NCBI RefSeq assembly: GCF_023701945.1
Contig: NZ_JABAEF010000031.1
Span: 1 to 42,155 of the forward strand
Origin: Rhizobium sp. CG5
GTDB taxonomy: Bacteria; Pseudomonadota; Alphaproteobacteria; Rhizobiales; Rhizobiaceae
Length of the DNA: 42,155 nt
Direction of reading: 5' to 3'
Of the stretch, positions 1-8,054 are shown piece after piece. Under the pieces are notes generated by a model. The model ran no database searches. It was not told the origin of the DNA and was given only the letters and a program-made list of their open reading frames with translations. The translations under genes were made by a program, and so were the position numbers. The first letter of the stretch is position 1. Each line of letters begins with the position of its first letter.

Positions 1-361
1 CGAGCGAAACGATGTAATTGCCGTGGTTGCTCATCAGCGGCGGCATCAGGACATTCGGCAGGCGCAGCGAGCCGGCCGGGCCGAGAAAGAGGAACTGGTC
101 GTCGGTGACTTCCGTCTTGAAGGGATGATCGGCCTCGTCGCGCCAGCCGGGGATCAGCTTGTCGACACCGATCGGATCGACCACGGCGCCGGACAGGATA
201 TGGGCGCCGACTTCAGCGCCCTTTTCGAGAACGACGACGGTGAGCTCCGGATTGACCTGCTTCAGGCGAATGGCCGCCGAGAGACCAGCCGGCCCGGCAC
301 CGACGATCACCACGTCGAATTCCATGCTTTCACGCAAGGAGGAACTATGCGCTTGGGCCAT
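1..361 (-). CDS. Electron transfer flavoprotein-ubiquinone oxidoreductase (ETF-QO), N-terminal part, cut by window edge
   Basis: This gene is read leftward from an ATG at 361 and runs off the left edge, so only about 120 N-terminal residues are visible. They show a Rossmann FAD-binding motif (VIVGAGPAG, residues 18-26) and the ETF-QO-like stretches EKGAEVGAHILSGAVVDP and SNHGNYIVS. The family passes electrons from reduced ETF, which is loaded by acyl-CoA dehydrogenases, to membrane ubiquinone. The start codon overlaps the stop of the upstream dehydrogenase gene by one base (TGATG), so the two are probably translationally coupled. Placement at the end of an acyl-CoA oxidation operon fits its role of draining electrons from the acyl-CoA dehydrogenase at 3141-4268. 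The 4Fe-4S C-terminus lies outside the window, so intactness cannot be judged. Confidence 0.88.
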   Translation of the reverse strand, partial: MAQAHSSSLRESMEFDVVIVGAGPAGLSAAIRLKQVNPELTVVVLEKGAEVGAHILSGAVVDPIGVDKLIPGWRDEADHPFKTEVTDDQFLFLGPAGSLRLPNVLMPPLMSNHGNYIVSL

Positions 362-1263
362 CACGCTGTCTGCTCGCCATGCATTGCGTGATAATCTCTC
401 AAGAACGCGATGATGGCCGAAAAATCCCTGTGCCCCTCCCCGGACACTACAAAGTCCTCGTAAAGCCGTCTGGCGTGCGCACCCAGCGGGGTTGCCGCCG
501 TGCAGTCGGTAGCCGCTTGGCTTGCAAGACGAAGGTCCTTGAGCATCAGAGCACTGGCAAAGCCCGGCACATAGTCGCGATTTGCCGGTGAGGTTGAAAC
601 AGGACCCGGGACCGGGCAATAGCTGTTGACCGACCAGCATTGGCCCGACGAGGTCGACAGGACGTCGAACAGGGCCTGATGTTCCAGACCAAGCTTTTCG
701 CCCAGCACGAACGCTTCGGCCGCACCGATCATCGAAATACCGAGCAGCATATTGTTGCAGAGCTTTGCCGCCTGACCTGCACCCGCCGTTCCGCAGGGAA
801 TGATACGGCCGCCCATGGGTTCAAGAACCGGACGCGCAGCGTCGATCGCGCCGATGTCGCCGCCCAGCATGAAGCTCAGCGTTCCGGCTTCAGCGCCGCC
901 CGTTCCACCGGAGACCGGCGCATCTACAGTCACGCAACCGGGCAGCAGCCTGTGCGCAGCGCGCGCGCCTTCGACATCGATCGTCGAACTGTCGATGACC
1001 AGGGTTCCCGGCCGAACGATGGCGGCGAGCCGTATCCAGACCTCCAGCACCAGTGCGGCATTCGGCAGCATGGTAATGACGGCATCCACCCCATCGGCCG
1101 CCGCTTCGATGGAATCGGCGATCAGCACCCCGCGGTCGGTTGCATTTTGCCGCGCGGCTGGTGCGACATCGAAGCCGGTCACGGTGTAACCGGCCTTGAC
1201 GAGGTTACCCGCCATAGGCGCACCCATGTTTCCCAGACCTATAAAGGCGATCGATCGGACCAT
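361..1263 (-). CDS. mmsB: 3-hydroxyisobutyrate dehydrogenase
   Basis: This 300-residue protein has the N-terminal dinucleotide-binding motif FIGLGNMGAPMAGNL (from residue 7). It also has the substrate-binding stretch DAPVSGGTGGAEAGTL (about 114-129) and the family catalytic lysine in GQAAKLCNN (K167). The family oxidises 3-hydroxyisobutyrate to methylmalonate semialdehyde with NAD in valine degradation. Length and motifs are normal for the beta-hydroxyacid dehydrogenase family. The ATG start has GGAGA just upstream. It follows the 3-hydroxyisobutyryl-CoA hydrolase gene by one base and overlaps the ETF-QO gene by one base. The sister enzyme tartronate semialdehyde reductase has a similar fold, but the adjacent hydrolase makes the valine assignment much stronger. 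No methylmalonate-semialdehyde dehydrogenase is seen in the window; it is presumably elsewhere. Confidence 0.9.
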   Translation of the reverse strand: MVRSIAFIGLGNMGAPMAGNLVKAGYTVTGFDVAPAARQNATDRGVLIADSIEAAADGVDAVITMLPNAALVLEVWIRLAAIVRPGTLVIDSSTIDVEGARAAHRLLPGCVTVDAPVSGGTGGAEAGTLSFMLGGDIGAIDAARPVLEPMGGRIIPCGTAGAGQAAKLCNNMLLGISMIGAAEAFVLGEKLGLEHQALFDVLSTSSGQCWSVNSYCPVPGPVSTSPANRDYVPGFASALMLKDLRLASQAATDCTAATPLGAHARRLYEDFVVSGEGHRDFSAIIAFLRDYHAMHGEQTA

Positions 1264-1264
1264 A

Positions 1265-2356
1265 TCAATTCTCCTTCCGTCGGAGGTTTTCCGACAATGC
1301 TATTGGAAACAGCGAGGGGAGAGGCTTGATCGCGGCGAGAAGCGCCTGCTGATCGACCTCTTCCAGCCGCGCAGGCGACCATGCGGGATTGCGATCCTTG
1401 TCGATGACCGCAGCTCTTACCCCCTCGTAGAAATCATGACCGTGAAGGATCGCCGCATCGGCGGCATATTCGCGATCGAGGCAGGCTTCGAGTGACGCCG
1501 ACCTCTGTGCCTCGCGCAGCAGATGCAGCGTCAATACGAGGCTGGTCGGAGATTTCCCCTCGAGATGCGCAACTGTCATTGCTGCAAAATCCGATCCAAC
1601 GGCACGTAGGGCTTTGAAAACCCCGGCCATGTCCCGCATGGCGAACACGCTGTCGATCAGCGCGGCATTCTCTTTCAGCGTTGACACGCCGGGATCGACC
1701 CTATGGGCGGCGATGGCAGTATCGACGCTCCGGCCTGATGCAATATCGGACAACAGTGCCGGAAGGACATCAGACGGAACCATGACATCGGCAAGACCGG
1801 CAGCAATCGTGTCGGCGGCGCCAATGCTGGCACCGGTGAGCCCGATCCAGAATCCAAGGTGTTGCGGCGCACGCGCCAATACCCAGGTACCGCCGACATC
1901 GGGAAAATAACCGATACCGGTTTCCGGCATCGCAAACCTTGTCCGCTCCGTCACCACGCGATGACTGCCATGAACAGACAGGCCAACGCCGCCGCCCATG
2001 CAGATGCCGTCCATCAATGCGAGCCAGGGCTTCCGCATATGGCTGATCCGGGCGTTCAGGCGGTATTCCTCCGCCCAGAAAGCGAGAGCTTCCTCCGGCG
2101 CGGTTCGCCCTGTCTGCCAGATCATCTTGATGTCGCCGCCCGCGCATAGCGCCCGCCCCTCGCCCGTCAGCGCAATCACGCGAACGGAGGGATTGCTCTC
2201 CAGCGCTTCGATTTCCCAGGCGATCTTGCGGACCATATCCAGGTCGAGGCTGTTCAGGGCCTCCGGACGGTTGAGATGAATGCGCCCCAATGCGCCGTCG
2301 ACCCCGGTCAGGACCGTATCGCTCGCCATGACGTCCTCTGGAAAATCCCACGGCAT
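1265..2356 (-). CDS. 3-hydroxyisobutyryl-CoA hydrolase (enoyl-CoA hydratase/isomerase family)
   Basis: A 363-residue crotonase-fold protein. The longer size and the signature around MPETGIGYFPDVGG point to the HIBYL-CoA hydrolase branch rather than a hydratase; the Glu and Asp in this stretch are the family's catalytic acids. The oxyanion-hole segments CAGGDIKM and GICMGGGVGLS are present. It hydrolyses 3-hydroxyisobutyryl-CoA to free 3-hydroxyisobutyrate, the one CoA-releasing step of valine catabolism. The start at 2356 (MPWDFPED) was chosen over an in-frame upstream Met inside the previous gene because AAGGGA sits about 9 bases upstream and the start lies one base after the preceding stop. 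It sits between enoyl-CoA hydratase and 3-hydroxyisobutyrate dehydrogenase, which is the pathway order. Confidence 0.9.
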   Translation of the reverse strand: MPWDFPEDVMASDTVLTGVDGALGRIHLNRPEALNSLDLDMVRKIAWEIEALESNPSVRVIALTGEGRALCAGGDIKMIWQTGRTAPEEALAFWAEEYRLNARISHMRKPWLALMDGICMGGGVGLSVHGSHRVVTERTRFAMPETGIGYFPDVGGTWVLARAPQHLGFWIGLTGASIGAADTIAAGLADVMVPSDVLPALLSDIASGRSVDTAIAAHRVDPGVSTLKENAALIDSVFAMRDMAGVFKALRAVGSDFAAMTVAHLEGKSPTSLVLTLHLLREAQRSASLEACLDREYAADAAILHGHDFYEGVRAAVIDKDRNPAWSPARLEEVDQQALLAAIKPLPSLFPIALSENLRRKEN

Positions 2357-2357
2357 C

Positions 2358-3131
2358 CTATCGTTCCCTTTGAAAATCTGGCGGGCGTTTCTCGATGAAG
2401 GCAGCCATGCCTTCGCGTTGGTCATGGGTGCCGAACAGACGGTGGAACACGGCGCGCTCGTACAGAATGCCTTCACGCAGGGACAACTCCTCCGCCTTCA
2501 TCACGGATTCCCGTGCCAGACGTGTCGCGGAACGTGAATAGCCGGCGATCTGTGTCGCAGCCGCCATTGCGGACGTCACCACCTCGGCATCGGGCACGAC
2601 ACGGGCCACGAGGCCGGCGCGCAACGCCTCATCCGCTCCCATCATCCGCCCTGTCAGGTGCAGGTCCATGGACAAGGCCCGACCGATCTGCTTGGTCATG
2701 CGCTGGGTGCCGCCCATGCCTGCGATCACGCCGAGCTTGACCTCGGGTTGTCCGAATTTCGCGCTTTCGCCCGCAATGGCGAAATCGCACATCATCATCA
2801 GTTCGCAACCACCGCCAAGCGCATAGCCGTTAACGGCGGCGATCTTCGGCAGTCGATTGCCTGCGAAACGATCCCAGATCGCGAAGAAATCCTCCTCGAT
2901 CATCTGCTCGGCGCTTTTGCCGACCATTTCGGCGATATCGGCGCCAGCCGCGAAGGCACGATCCGAGCCCGTGATCACCAGGGCGCCGACGTCCTTGTCG
3001 GCATCGAGTACTTCGACGGCCGCAACCATCTCCGTTGCGAGCTGCGAATTCAACGCATTGAGCTGCGCCGGACGGTTAAGCCGGATCAGCGCAACGCGGC
3101 CTTCCCTGCTGATTTCTATCGTGTCTGGCAT
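2358..3131 (-). CDS. Enoyl-CoA hydratase
   Basis: A 257-residue crotonase-family protein of typical hydratase length. It has the oxyanion-hole motif FAAGADIAEM, the AVNGYALGGGCELMMMCD block containing the first catalytic Glu, and FGQPEVKLGVI with the second Glu. It hydrates 2-enoyl-CoAs such as methacrylyl-CoA or tiglyl-CoA to 3-hydroxyacyl-CoA. It lies between the acyl-CoA dehydrogenase (9 bases upstream) and the 3-hydroxyisobutyryl-CoA hydrolase (1 base downstream). That order matches the substrate flow, so branched short-chain substrates are inferred. Motif conservation suggests an active enzyme; exact chain length cannot be read from the sequence. Confidence 0.9.
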   Translation of the reverse strand: MPDTIEISREGRVALIRLNRPAQLNALNSQLATEMVAAVEVLDADKDVGALVITGSDRAFAAGADIAEMVGKSAEQMIEEDFFAIWDRFAGNRLPKIAAVNGYALGGGCELMMMCDFAIAGESAKFGQPEVKLGVIAGMGGTQRMTKQIGRALSMDLHLTGRMMGADEALRAGLVARVVPDAEVVTSAMAAATQIAGYSRSATRLARESVMKAEELSLREGILYERAVFHRLFGTHDQREGMAAFIEKRPPDFQRER

Positions 3132-3140
3132 GGCCTTCTC

Positions 3141-4268
3141 CTAGAGCTGACGGGCGATGACGAGGCGCTGCACCTCGCTGGTGCCCTCGTAGATCTGGCA
3201 AATACGCACGTCGCGGTAGATTCGCTCGACCGGATAGTCGGCCAGATAGCCGTAGCCACCATGCACCTGGATGGCTGCGGAGCAAACCTTCTCCGCCATC
3301 TCCGAGGCAAACAGCTTGGCCATGGAGGCTTCCGTCAGACACGGCCTTCCCGCATCGCGCAGGCTCGCGGCATGCAGCACCAGCTGGCGCGCCGCCTCGA
3401 TCTGCGTTGCCATGTCGGCGAGACTGAACCCCACGGCCTGATGTTCGATGATCGCCTTGCCGAAGCTTTTTCGTTCCTTGGCATAGGCCGTTGCAGCCTC
3501 GAACGCCGCCCGCGCCATGCCCACGGCCTGCGAGGCGATGCCGATACGCCCGCCCTCAAGATTGGCCAGCGCGATCCTGTAGCCTTCGCCTTCGGCTCCT
3601 AGCCGGTTTTCCACCGGGATGCGCATGCCGTCAAACGCGAGGGCGCATGTATCGGACCCGTGCAGGCCCAGCTTATGTTCAACGGATACAACATTATAAC
3701 CCGGCGTCTCGGTGGGGACGATGAAGGCCGATATGCCCTTCTTGCCCGCCTCCGGATCGGTGACGGCGAAAACGATGATCACCTTGCCGTTCTTGCCTGA
3801 GGTGATGAACTGTTTTGATCCGTCGATGATGTAGTGATCGCCATCCAGGCGGGCACGCGTGCGCAGGGCGGACGCATCAGACCCCGCCTGGGCCTCCGTT
3901 AAGGCGAAACCGCCGATCCACTCGCCGGAAGCCATTTTGGGCAGAAAGCGGGCCTTCTGATCTTCCGTCCCGAAGCGCAGGATGGGCACGCAGCCGACGG
4001 AGGAATGGACCGATACGATCGTCGAGCATGCGCCGTCTGCGGCGGCGATTTCTTCCAGCGCCAGCGCATAGGCGACCGTTCCCGTTTCCGAGCCGCCATA
4101 CTCCTCCGTAACGAGCATGCCGAGAAAGCCAAGCTCGCCCAGTTCCGTCAACTCAGCGCGCGGAAAAGCACTGTTGCGATCCCGCGCTGCGGCACCGGGA
4201 GCAAGGCGATTGGTGGCAAAGTCGCGGACGGTATCGCGGATCTGTTCCTGAAGGTCATCCAGCAGCAT
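3141..4268 (-). CDS. Acyl-CoA dehydrogenase, likely isobutyryl-/2-methylbutyryl-CoA type
   Basis: A 375-residue flavoprotein with the three ACAD domains. The N-terminal helical domain is followed by the FAD-contact segment FALTEAQAGSDAS (about 140-152), the C-terminal QVHGGYGYLADYPVERIYRD and the catalytic glutamate in IYEGTSEVQR (E361). The family oxidises acyl-CoA to 2-enoyl-CoA and hands electrons to ETF. The short-chain size, together with hydrolase and hydratase genes of valine degradation directly downstream, suggests isobutyryl-CoA and probably 2-methylbutyryl-CoA as substrates; this is inference from context. The ATG overlaps the stop of the thiolase gene by one base (TGATG). The ETF-QO gene at the operon end supplies its electron outlet. 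Confidence 0.88.
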   Translation of the reverse strand: MLLDDLQEQIRDTVRDFATNRLAPGAAARDRNSAFPRAELTELGELGFLGMLVTEEYGGSETGTVAYALALEEIAAADGACSTIVSVHSSVGCVPILRFGTEDQKARFLPKMASGEWIGGFALTEAQAGSDASALRTRARLDGDHYIIDGSKQFITSGKNGKVIIVFAVTDPEAGKKGISAFIVPTETPGYNVVSVEHKLGLHGSDTCALAFDGMRIPVENRLGAEGEGYRIALANLEGGRIGIASQAVGMARAAFEAATAYAKERKSFGKAIIEHQAVGFSLADMATQIEAARQLVLHAASLRDAGRPCLTEASMAKLFASEMAEKVCSAAIQVHGGYGYLADYPVERIYRDVRICQIYEGTSEVQRLVIARQL

Positions 4269-5458
4269 CAGTTGATCCTCTCGATAGCGATCGCGGTCGC
4301 TTCTCCGCCGCCGATGCAGACCGAGGCCATGCCGCGATCAAGACGGTGTTCTTCCAGCGCCGCCAGCAGGGTAACGATCACACGGGCGCCTGAGGCCCCG
4401 ATCGGATGGCCCAGCGCGCAGGCACCGCCATTCGGGTTGACCTTGTCATGCGGCAGGTCGAGGTCGCGCATGGCGGCCATGGCGACCACCGCAAAGGCCT
4501 CGTTGATCTCGAACAGGTCGACATCCGCCAGCGCCCAGCCCGTTCGTTGCGACAGCCGACGTAGCGCCCCGATAGGGGCCGTGGCAAAAAGCGACGGTTC
4601 GTTGGCATAGGTTGCATGGCCGGAAATGCGCGCCTTCGGCCTCAGCCCACGCCGTTCCGCCTCGGATGCACGCATCAGCACCAGGGCGGCGGCCCCGTCC
4701 GAAATGGAAGAAGCGTTGGCCGCAGTGACGGTACCACCCTCGCGAAATGCAGGCCGCAGCCTGGGGATTTTTTCCGGCTGCGCCTTGCCCGGCTGCTCAT
4801 CGATGGAAACGACAGTCTGAACTTTGCCCGTGGCAAGCGTCACCGGCGCGATTTCAGCCGCAAACCGGCCGTCGGCAATCGCCGTTCTGGCGCGTTCCAG
4901 GGAGGCCAGCGCATAGGCATCCTGCGCTTCCCGGGTGAATTGGTAGGCCTCAGCGCAATCCTCGGCGAAGGTGCCCATAAGGCGACCCTTGTCATAGGCG
5001 TCCTCCAGCCCGTCGAGAAACATGTGGTCGAGGACCTGCCCATGACCCATCCGATGTCCGGTCCGTGCCTTGGGTAAAAGATAAGGCGCGCTGGACATGC
5101 TCTCCATGCCACCAGCGACGGCGACATCCGCCGAGCCGGCAGCGATCAGGTCATGCGCCAGCATCACCGCCTTCATGCCGGAACCGCACATCTTGTTGAG
5201 CGTGGTGGCACCGGCCGCCAGCGGCAAACCGGCGGCAATTGCCGCCTGACGTGCCGGTGCCTGCCCCTGCCCTGCCGACAGCACGCAACCCATGAGGATC
5301 TCTTCGACTGCCTCTTTTGCCAACCCGGCTCGCGACAGCGCACCATCGATGGCTGCCGCACCGAGCAAGGTTGCAGGAATATCGGCAAAATCGCCCTGGA
5401 AGCCACCCATGGGGGTGCGCGCTGCGCCGACGATCACGATGGGATCTCGTTCATTCAT
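4268..5458 (-). CDS. Acetyl-CoA C-acyltransferase (thiolase)
   Basis: A 396-residue thiolase of standard length. The acylation cysteine is C91 in NKMCGSGMK, the active-site histidine is H351 in GGACALGHPIGASG, and the second catalytic cysteine is C381 in VCIGGGEA. It cleaves 3-ketoacyl-CoA with CoA, or runs in reverse. Valine breakdown needs no thiolase, whereas isoleucine breakdown does (2-methylacetoacetyl-CoA to acetyl-CoA plus propionyl-CoA). Its presence next to the SDR dehydrogenase therefore suggests the operon also serves the isoleucine-type branch. It could instead be a general acetoacetyl-CoA thiolase. It starts 27 bases after the SDR gene and overlaps the acyl-CoA dehydrogenase start. 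Confidence 0.9.
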   Translation of the reverse strand: MNERDPIVIVGAARTPMGGFQGDFADIPATLLGAAAIDGALSRAGLAKEAVEEILMGCVLSAGQGQAPARQAAIAAGLPLAAGATTLNKMCGSGMKAVMLAHDLIAAGSADVAVAGGMESMSSAPYLLPKARTGHRMGHGQVLDHMFLDGLEDAYDKGRLMGTFAEDCAEAYQFTREAQDAYALASLERARTAIADGRFAAEIAPVTLATGKVQTVVSIDEQPGKAQPEKIPRLRPAFREGGTVTAANASSISDGAAALVLMRASEAERRGLRPKARISGHATYANEPSLFATAPIGALRRLSQRTGWALADVDLFEINEAFAVVAMAAMRDLDLPHDKVNPNGGACALGHPIGASGARVIVTLLAALEEHRLDRGMASVCIGGGEATAIAIERIN

Positions 5459-5485
5459 CTGTCTGTCTCCTGCTTTTGCATTGCT

Positions 5486-6253
5486 TCAGCGCGGCGGCAT
5501 TCTGAGTGCACCGTCGAGACGGATGACCTCACCGTTCAGCATCGGGTTTTCGACAATATGGCGCACCAGTGCGGCATATTCTGCGGGCCGACCGAGACGC
5601 TGCGGAAAGGGAACGGAAGCGCCGAGTGCATCCTGCACTTCCTGCGGCAACCCGCTCATCATTGGCGTCTCGAAAATTCCGGGTGCGATCGCCATGACAC
5701 GGATCGCATGCCGAGCCAGTTCGCGCGCTGCCGGCAATGTCAGCGACGCGACGCCACCCTTTGAGGCGGCATAGCCGCTCTGCCCGATCTGTCCCTCGAA
5801 CGCAGCAACGGATGCCGTGCTGACGATGACGCCACGCTCCCCGCTATCGCCGGGCGGCTGTTTTGCCATCGCATCCGCCGCCAGGCGCAGCATGTTGAAG
5901 GTGCCGACAAGGTTGATCGCCACCGTTCGTGCGAAGCTGTCCAAATCGTGCGGCCCTTCACGCCCGACGATCTTTTCACCTGGGCACACGCCGGCGCAGT
6001 TGACCAGCACATCGACGCGGCCGAAGGTGTCGATGGCGGTCCGTACAGCTCCGGCTCCGTCCTCGGCGCTGGTGACATCGGTGCGCACGAAGCGGACGCC
6101 ATCGCCTAGTTCCGCGGCAAGCGCCGCGCCACGGTCCACGTTGACATCCAGCAGCACAGCCCGCGCGCCCGCTTCTACCGCCATTTTGGCGACAGCAGCA
6201 CCCAGACCGGAACCCGCACCGCTAATCAGAAATACGCTGTTTTCAAGCTTCAT
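5486..6253 (-). CDS. SDR-family 3-hydroxyacyl-CoA dehydrogenase (HSD10 / 2-methyl-3-hydroxybutyryl-CoA dehydrogenase-like)
   Basis: A 255-residue short-chain dehydrogenase. It has the N-terminal nucleotide-binding GAGSGLGAA, the NCAG motif, a catalytic Ser in VIVSTASVAA, and the Tyr/Lys pair in GYAASKGG. The C-terminal FPQRLGRPAEYAALV and MLNGEVIRLDGALRM resemble the type II hydroxyacyl-CoA dehydrogenase (HSD10) group, which acts on 2-methyl-3-hydroxybutyryl-CoA in isoleucine degradation. The start MKLENSVFL at 6253 was chosen because upstream sequence in this frame lies inside the ligase gene, and because the ATG overlaps the ligase stop by four bases (ATGA). Substrate preference is inferred from subfamily and neighbours. 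Confidence 0.87.
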   Translation of the reverse strand: MKLENSVFLISGAGSGLGAAVAKMAVEAGARAVLLDVNVDRGAALAAELGDGVRFVRTDVTSAEDGAGAVRTAIDTFGRVDVLVNCAGVCPGEKIVGREGPHDLDSFARTVAINLVGTFNMLRLAADAMAKQPPGDSGERGVIVSTASVAAFEGQIGQSGYAASKGGVASLTLPAARELARHAIRVMAIAPGIFETPMMSGLPQEVQDALGASVPFPQRLGRPAEYAALVRHIVENPMLNGEVIRLDGALRMPPR

Positions 6254-7938
6254 GCCGAGTGATCCTGCTTCTGAGCCGCGTTCAGTTTCTCGACCTCCGC
6301 CTTGCGCAGCAAAAACCGCTGTATCTTGCCGCTCGGCGTTTTCGGCAGCTCGCCTACGAAATCCACGAGCCGTGGATAGGCATGGGCCGACAATCGTCTC
6401 TTGACATGCTGCGCGAGTTCCTCGGCCAGAACGGGCGTGCCCTCTACCCCCTTCGCCAACACGATAAAGGCCTTGACGATTTCCGTTCGCTCCGGATCCG
6501 GCACGCCGATCACCGCTGCCTCGATCACGGCGGCATGCTCGATCAGGGCGCTTTCGACATCGAAGGGACCGATCCGATAGCCGGACGATGTAATCAGATC
6601 GTCTTCCCGACCGATGAAACTGATGGAACCATCTGGCTCGGCCTCGACTGTATCGCCGGTTCGATAAAAGCCCCCGGCGATTGCCGGCGTTTCCTGTTGG
6701 AAATAACCTCTGAACCACATGAGCGGCGAATTGGCGATATCAACGGCCAGCACGCCTGGCTTGTTGGGACTAAGCTCGCGGCCGTCGTCATCGAGCACGG
6801 CAACCCGATAGCCCGGCATGGCGAAACCCGCCGAACCGGCCCGCACATCATGGACCAGCCCATGATGATTGTTGACCACCATGCCGGTTTCCGTCTGACC
6901 ATAGTGATCGTAGATGGGTGCGGCCAGATGGGTTTCGAACCAGCGCAGGATTTCCGGGTTCAGCGGTTCGCCGGCGCTGCTGACGACACGCAGCCGCCCT
7001 TTGGTGCCAGCCGCCGCCTCGTCACCCGCAGCAATCAGCAGCCGGTACGCCGTGGGCGATCCCGCAAGGCTGGTGACACCCAGTCGGTCGATGATGCGAT
7101 AGGTGCTTTCTGCGGTAAAGCTGCCCTCGTACAACACTGTTGCGCAGCCCAGCATTAAGGGTCCGGTCACCGCGTAATACAACCCGTAGGCCCAGCCCGG
7201 ATCGGCAATGTTCCAGAAGACATCGTCCTCGCGCAGATCGATGGCATAGCGCATATAGGCGGAGAAGGAGACAAGGGCGCGCATCGGAACCGGAACACCC
7301 TTGGGAAGCCCCGTTGTGCCCGACGTCGACATCATCATGAAGAGGTCGTCGCCCTTGCCCATCACCGGCTCGAAGTCCGGGCTGGACGCTGCAAGCGCCT
7401 CACAGAAATCGATGGTGCCGTCGTTGAGAGGCTCATTGGCGTTGCGCACGACGGCCAGCATCGGACGGTCCGACACCTCGGCGAACTTCGACTCGTTGAC
7501 CGTATTGGTGACAACCAACCGGGCGTTGCTCATCTTCAAACGATGCTCGATTGCCTTTGGCCCGAAAGCCGTGAAAAGCGGCTGATAGACTGCGCCCAAC
7601 CGCCAGGCACCCAGGATGGCCGCGACCAGCTCGACGGCCCGCGGCAGCATGCCGGCGACCACATCGCCTTGCCTGACCCCCTGGGACACGAAAAAATTCG
7701 CCGCGCGTGCGGACATGTCTCGCAGATGTTCGAATGTATATTCGCGCAACGCGCCATCGGCGGACAGGCAGCGAAGGGCAAGCTTGCCGCTGCCGACATG
7801 CCTGTCGCAACATTCCACGCAGGCGTTGATGCCATTTTCCAGATCGCCGGCGAGAAGCCCCACCGCTTCCTTGAGCTGAAACGCGGATTTTTCGACCGCA
7901 TAGCTGGACTTTGTCGCACCTTCATTTAGCTGCAGCAT
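6250..7938 (-). CDS. AMP-forming acyl-CoA synthetase
   Basis: A 562-residue member of the ANL adenylating family. It shows the P-loop-like A3 motif MMMSTSGTTGLPKGVP, the A5 region YDHYGQTETG, the A7/A8 stretch YRTGDTVEAE...GREDDLITSSGYRIGP and the A10 lysine motif PKTPSGKIQR near the C-terminus. It forms acyl-CoA from a free carboxylate, ATP and CoA. As the first gene of the operon it is well placed to activate the acid released by the amidase at 14625-16139. Short or branched-chain acids such as isobutyrate are inferred from the rest of the operon. The ATG at 7938 is preceded by GAGGAG with six-base spacing. It overlaps the next gene by four bases. Confidence 0.9.
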   Translation of the reverse strand: MLQLNEGATKSSYAVEKSAFQLKEAVGLLAGDLENGINACVECCDRHVGSGKLALRCLSADGALREYTFEHLRDMSARAANFFVSQGVRQGDVVAGMLPRAVELVAAILGAWRLGAVYQPLFTAFGPKAIEHRLKMSNARLVVTNTVNESKFAEVSDRPMLAVVRNANEPLNDGTIDFCEALAASSPDFEPVMGKGDDLFMMMSTSGTTGLPKGVPVPMRALVSFSAYMRYAIDLREDDVFWNIADPGWAYGLYYAVTGPLMLGCATVLYEGSFTAESTYRIIDRLGVTSLAGSPTAYRLLIAAGDEAAAGTKGRLRVVSSAGEPLNPEILRWFETHLAAPIYDHYGQTETGMVVNNHHGLVHDVRAGSAGFAMPGYRVAVLDDDGRELSPNKPGVLAVDIANSPLMWFRGYFQQETPAIAGGFYRTGDTVEAEPDGSISFIGREDDLITSSGYRIGPFDVESALIEHAAVIEAAVIGVPDPERTEIVKAFIVLAKGVEGTPVLAEELAQHVKRRLSAHAYPRLVDFVGELPKTPSGKIQRFLLRKAEVEKLNAAQKQDHSA

Positions 7939-8002
7939 GATTATCTCCTCATCAACCCGCGCTCAAAGCGTCTCCTCCGGGTGCTTGTAAAATCTATCAA
8001 AT

Positions 8003-8031
8003 TTATCCTTGCAAACAATGACAAACGTCAA
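8003..8031 (-). promoter_or_regulatory. Candidate sigma70-type promoter of the acyl-CoA operon
   Basis: On the minus strand TTGACG (8026-8031) is followed after 17 bases by GGATAA (8003-8008). Transcription would begin near 7996, about 60 bases before the synthetase start. A TTACAAG heptamer (minus strand, 7984-7990) falls just after the predicted start point, where a repressor could act. Alphaproteobacterial -10 boxes are loose, so this is a moderate-confidence reading. Confidence 0.4.
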
Positions 8032-8054
8032 CATGATAAGTGATCGAAAATACA

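Noticed and set aside
5486..6718. 410-codon reading of the SDR gene with an extra 155-residue N-terminus
   Set aside because: The extra part lies inside the acyl-CoA synthetase gene in another frame; the SDR fold starts at MKLEN (6253), which overlaps the synthetase stop as in a coupled pair.
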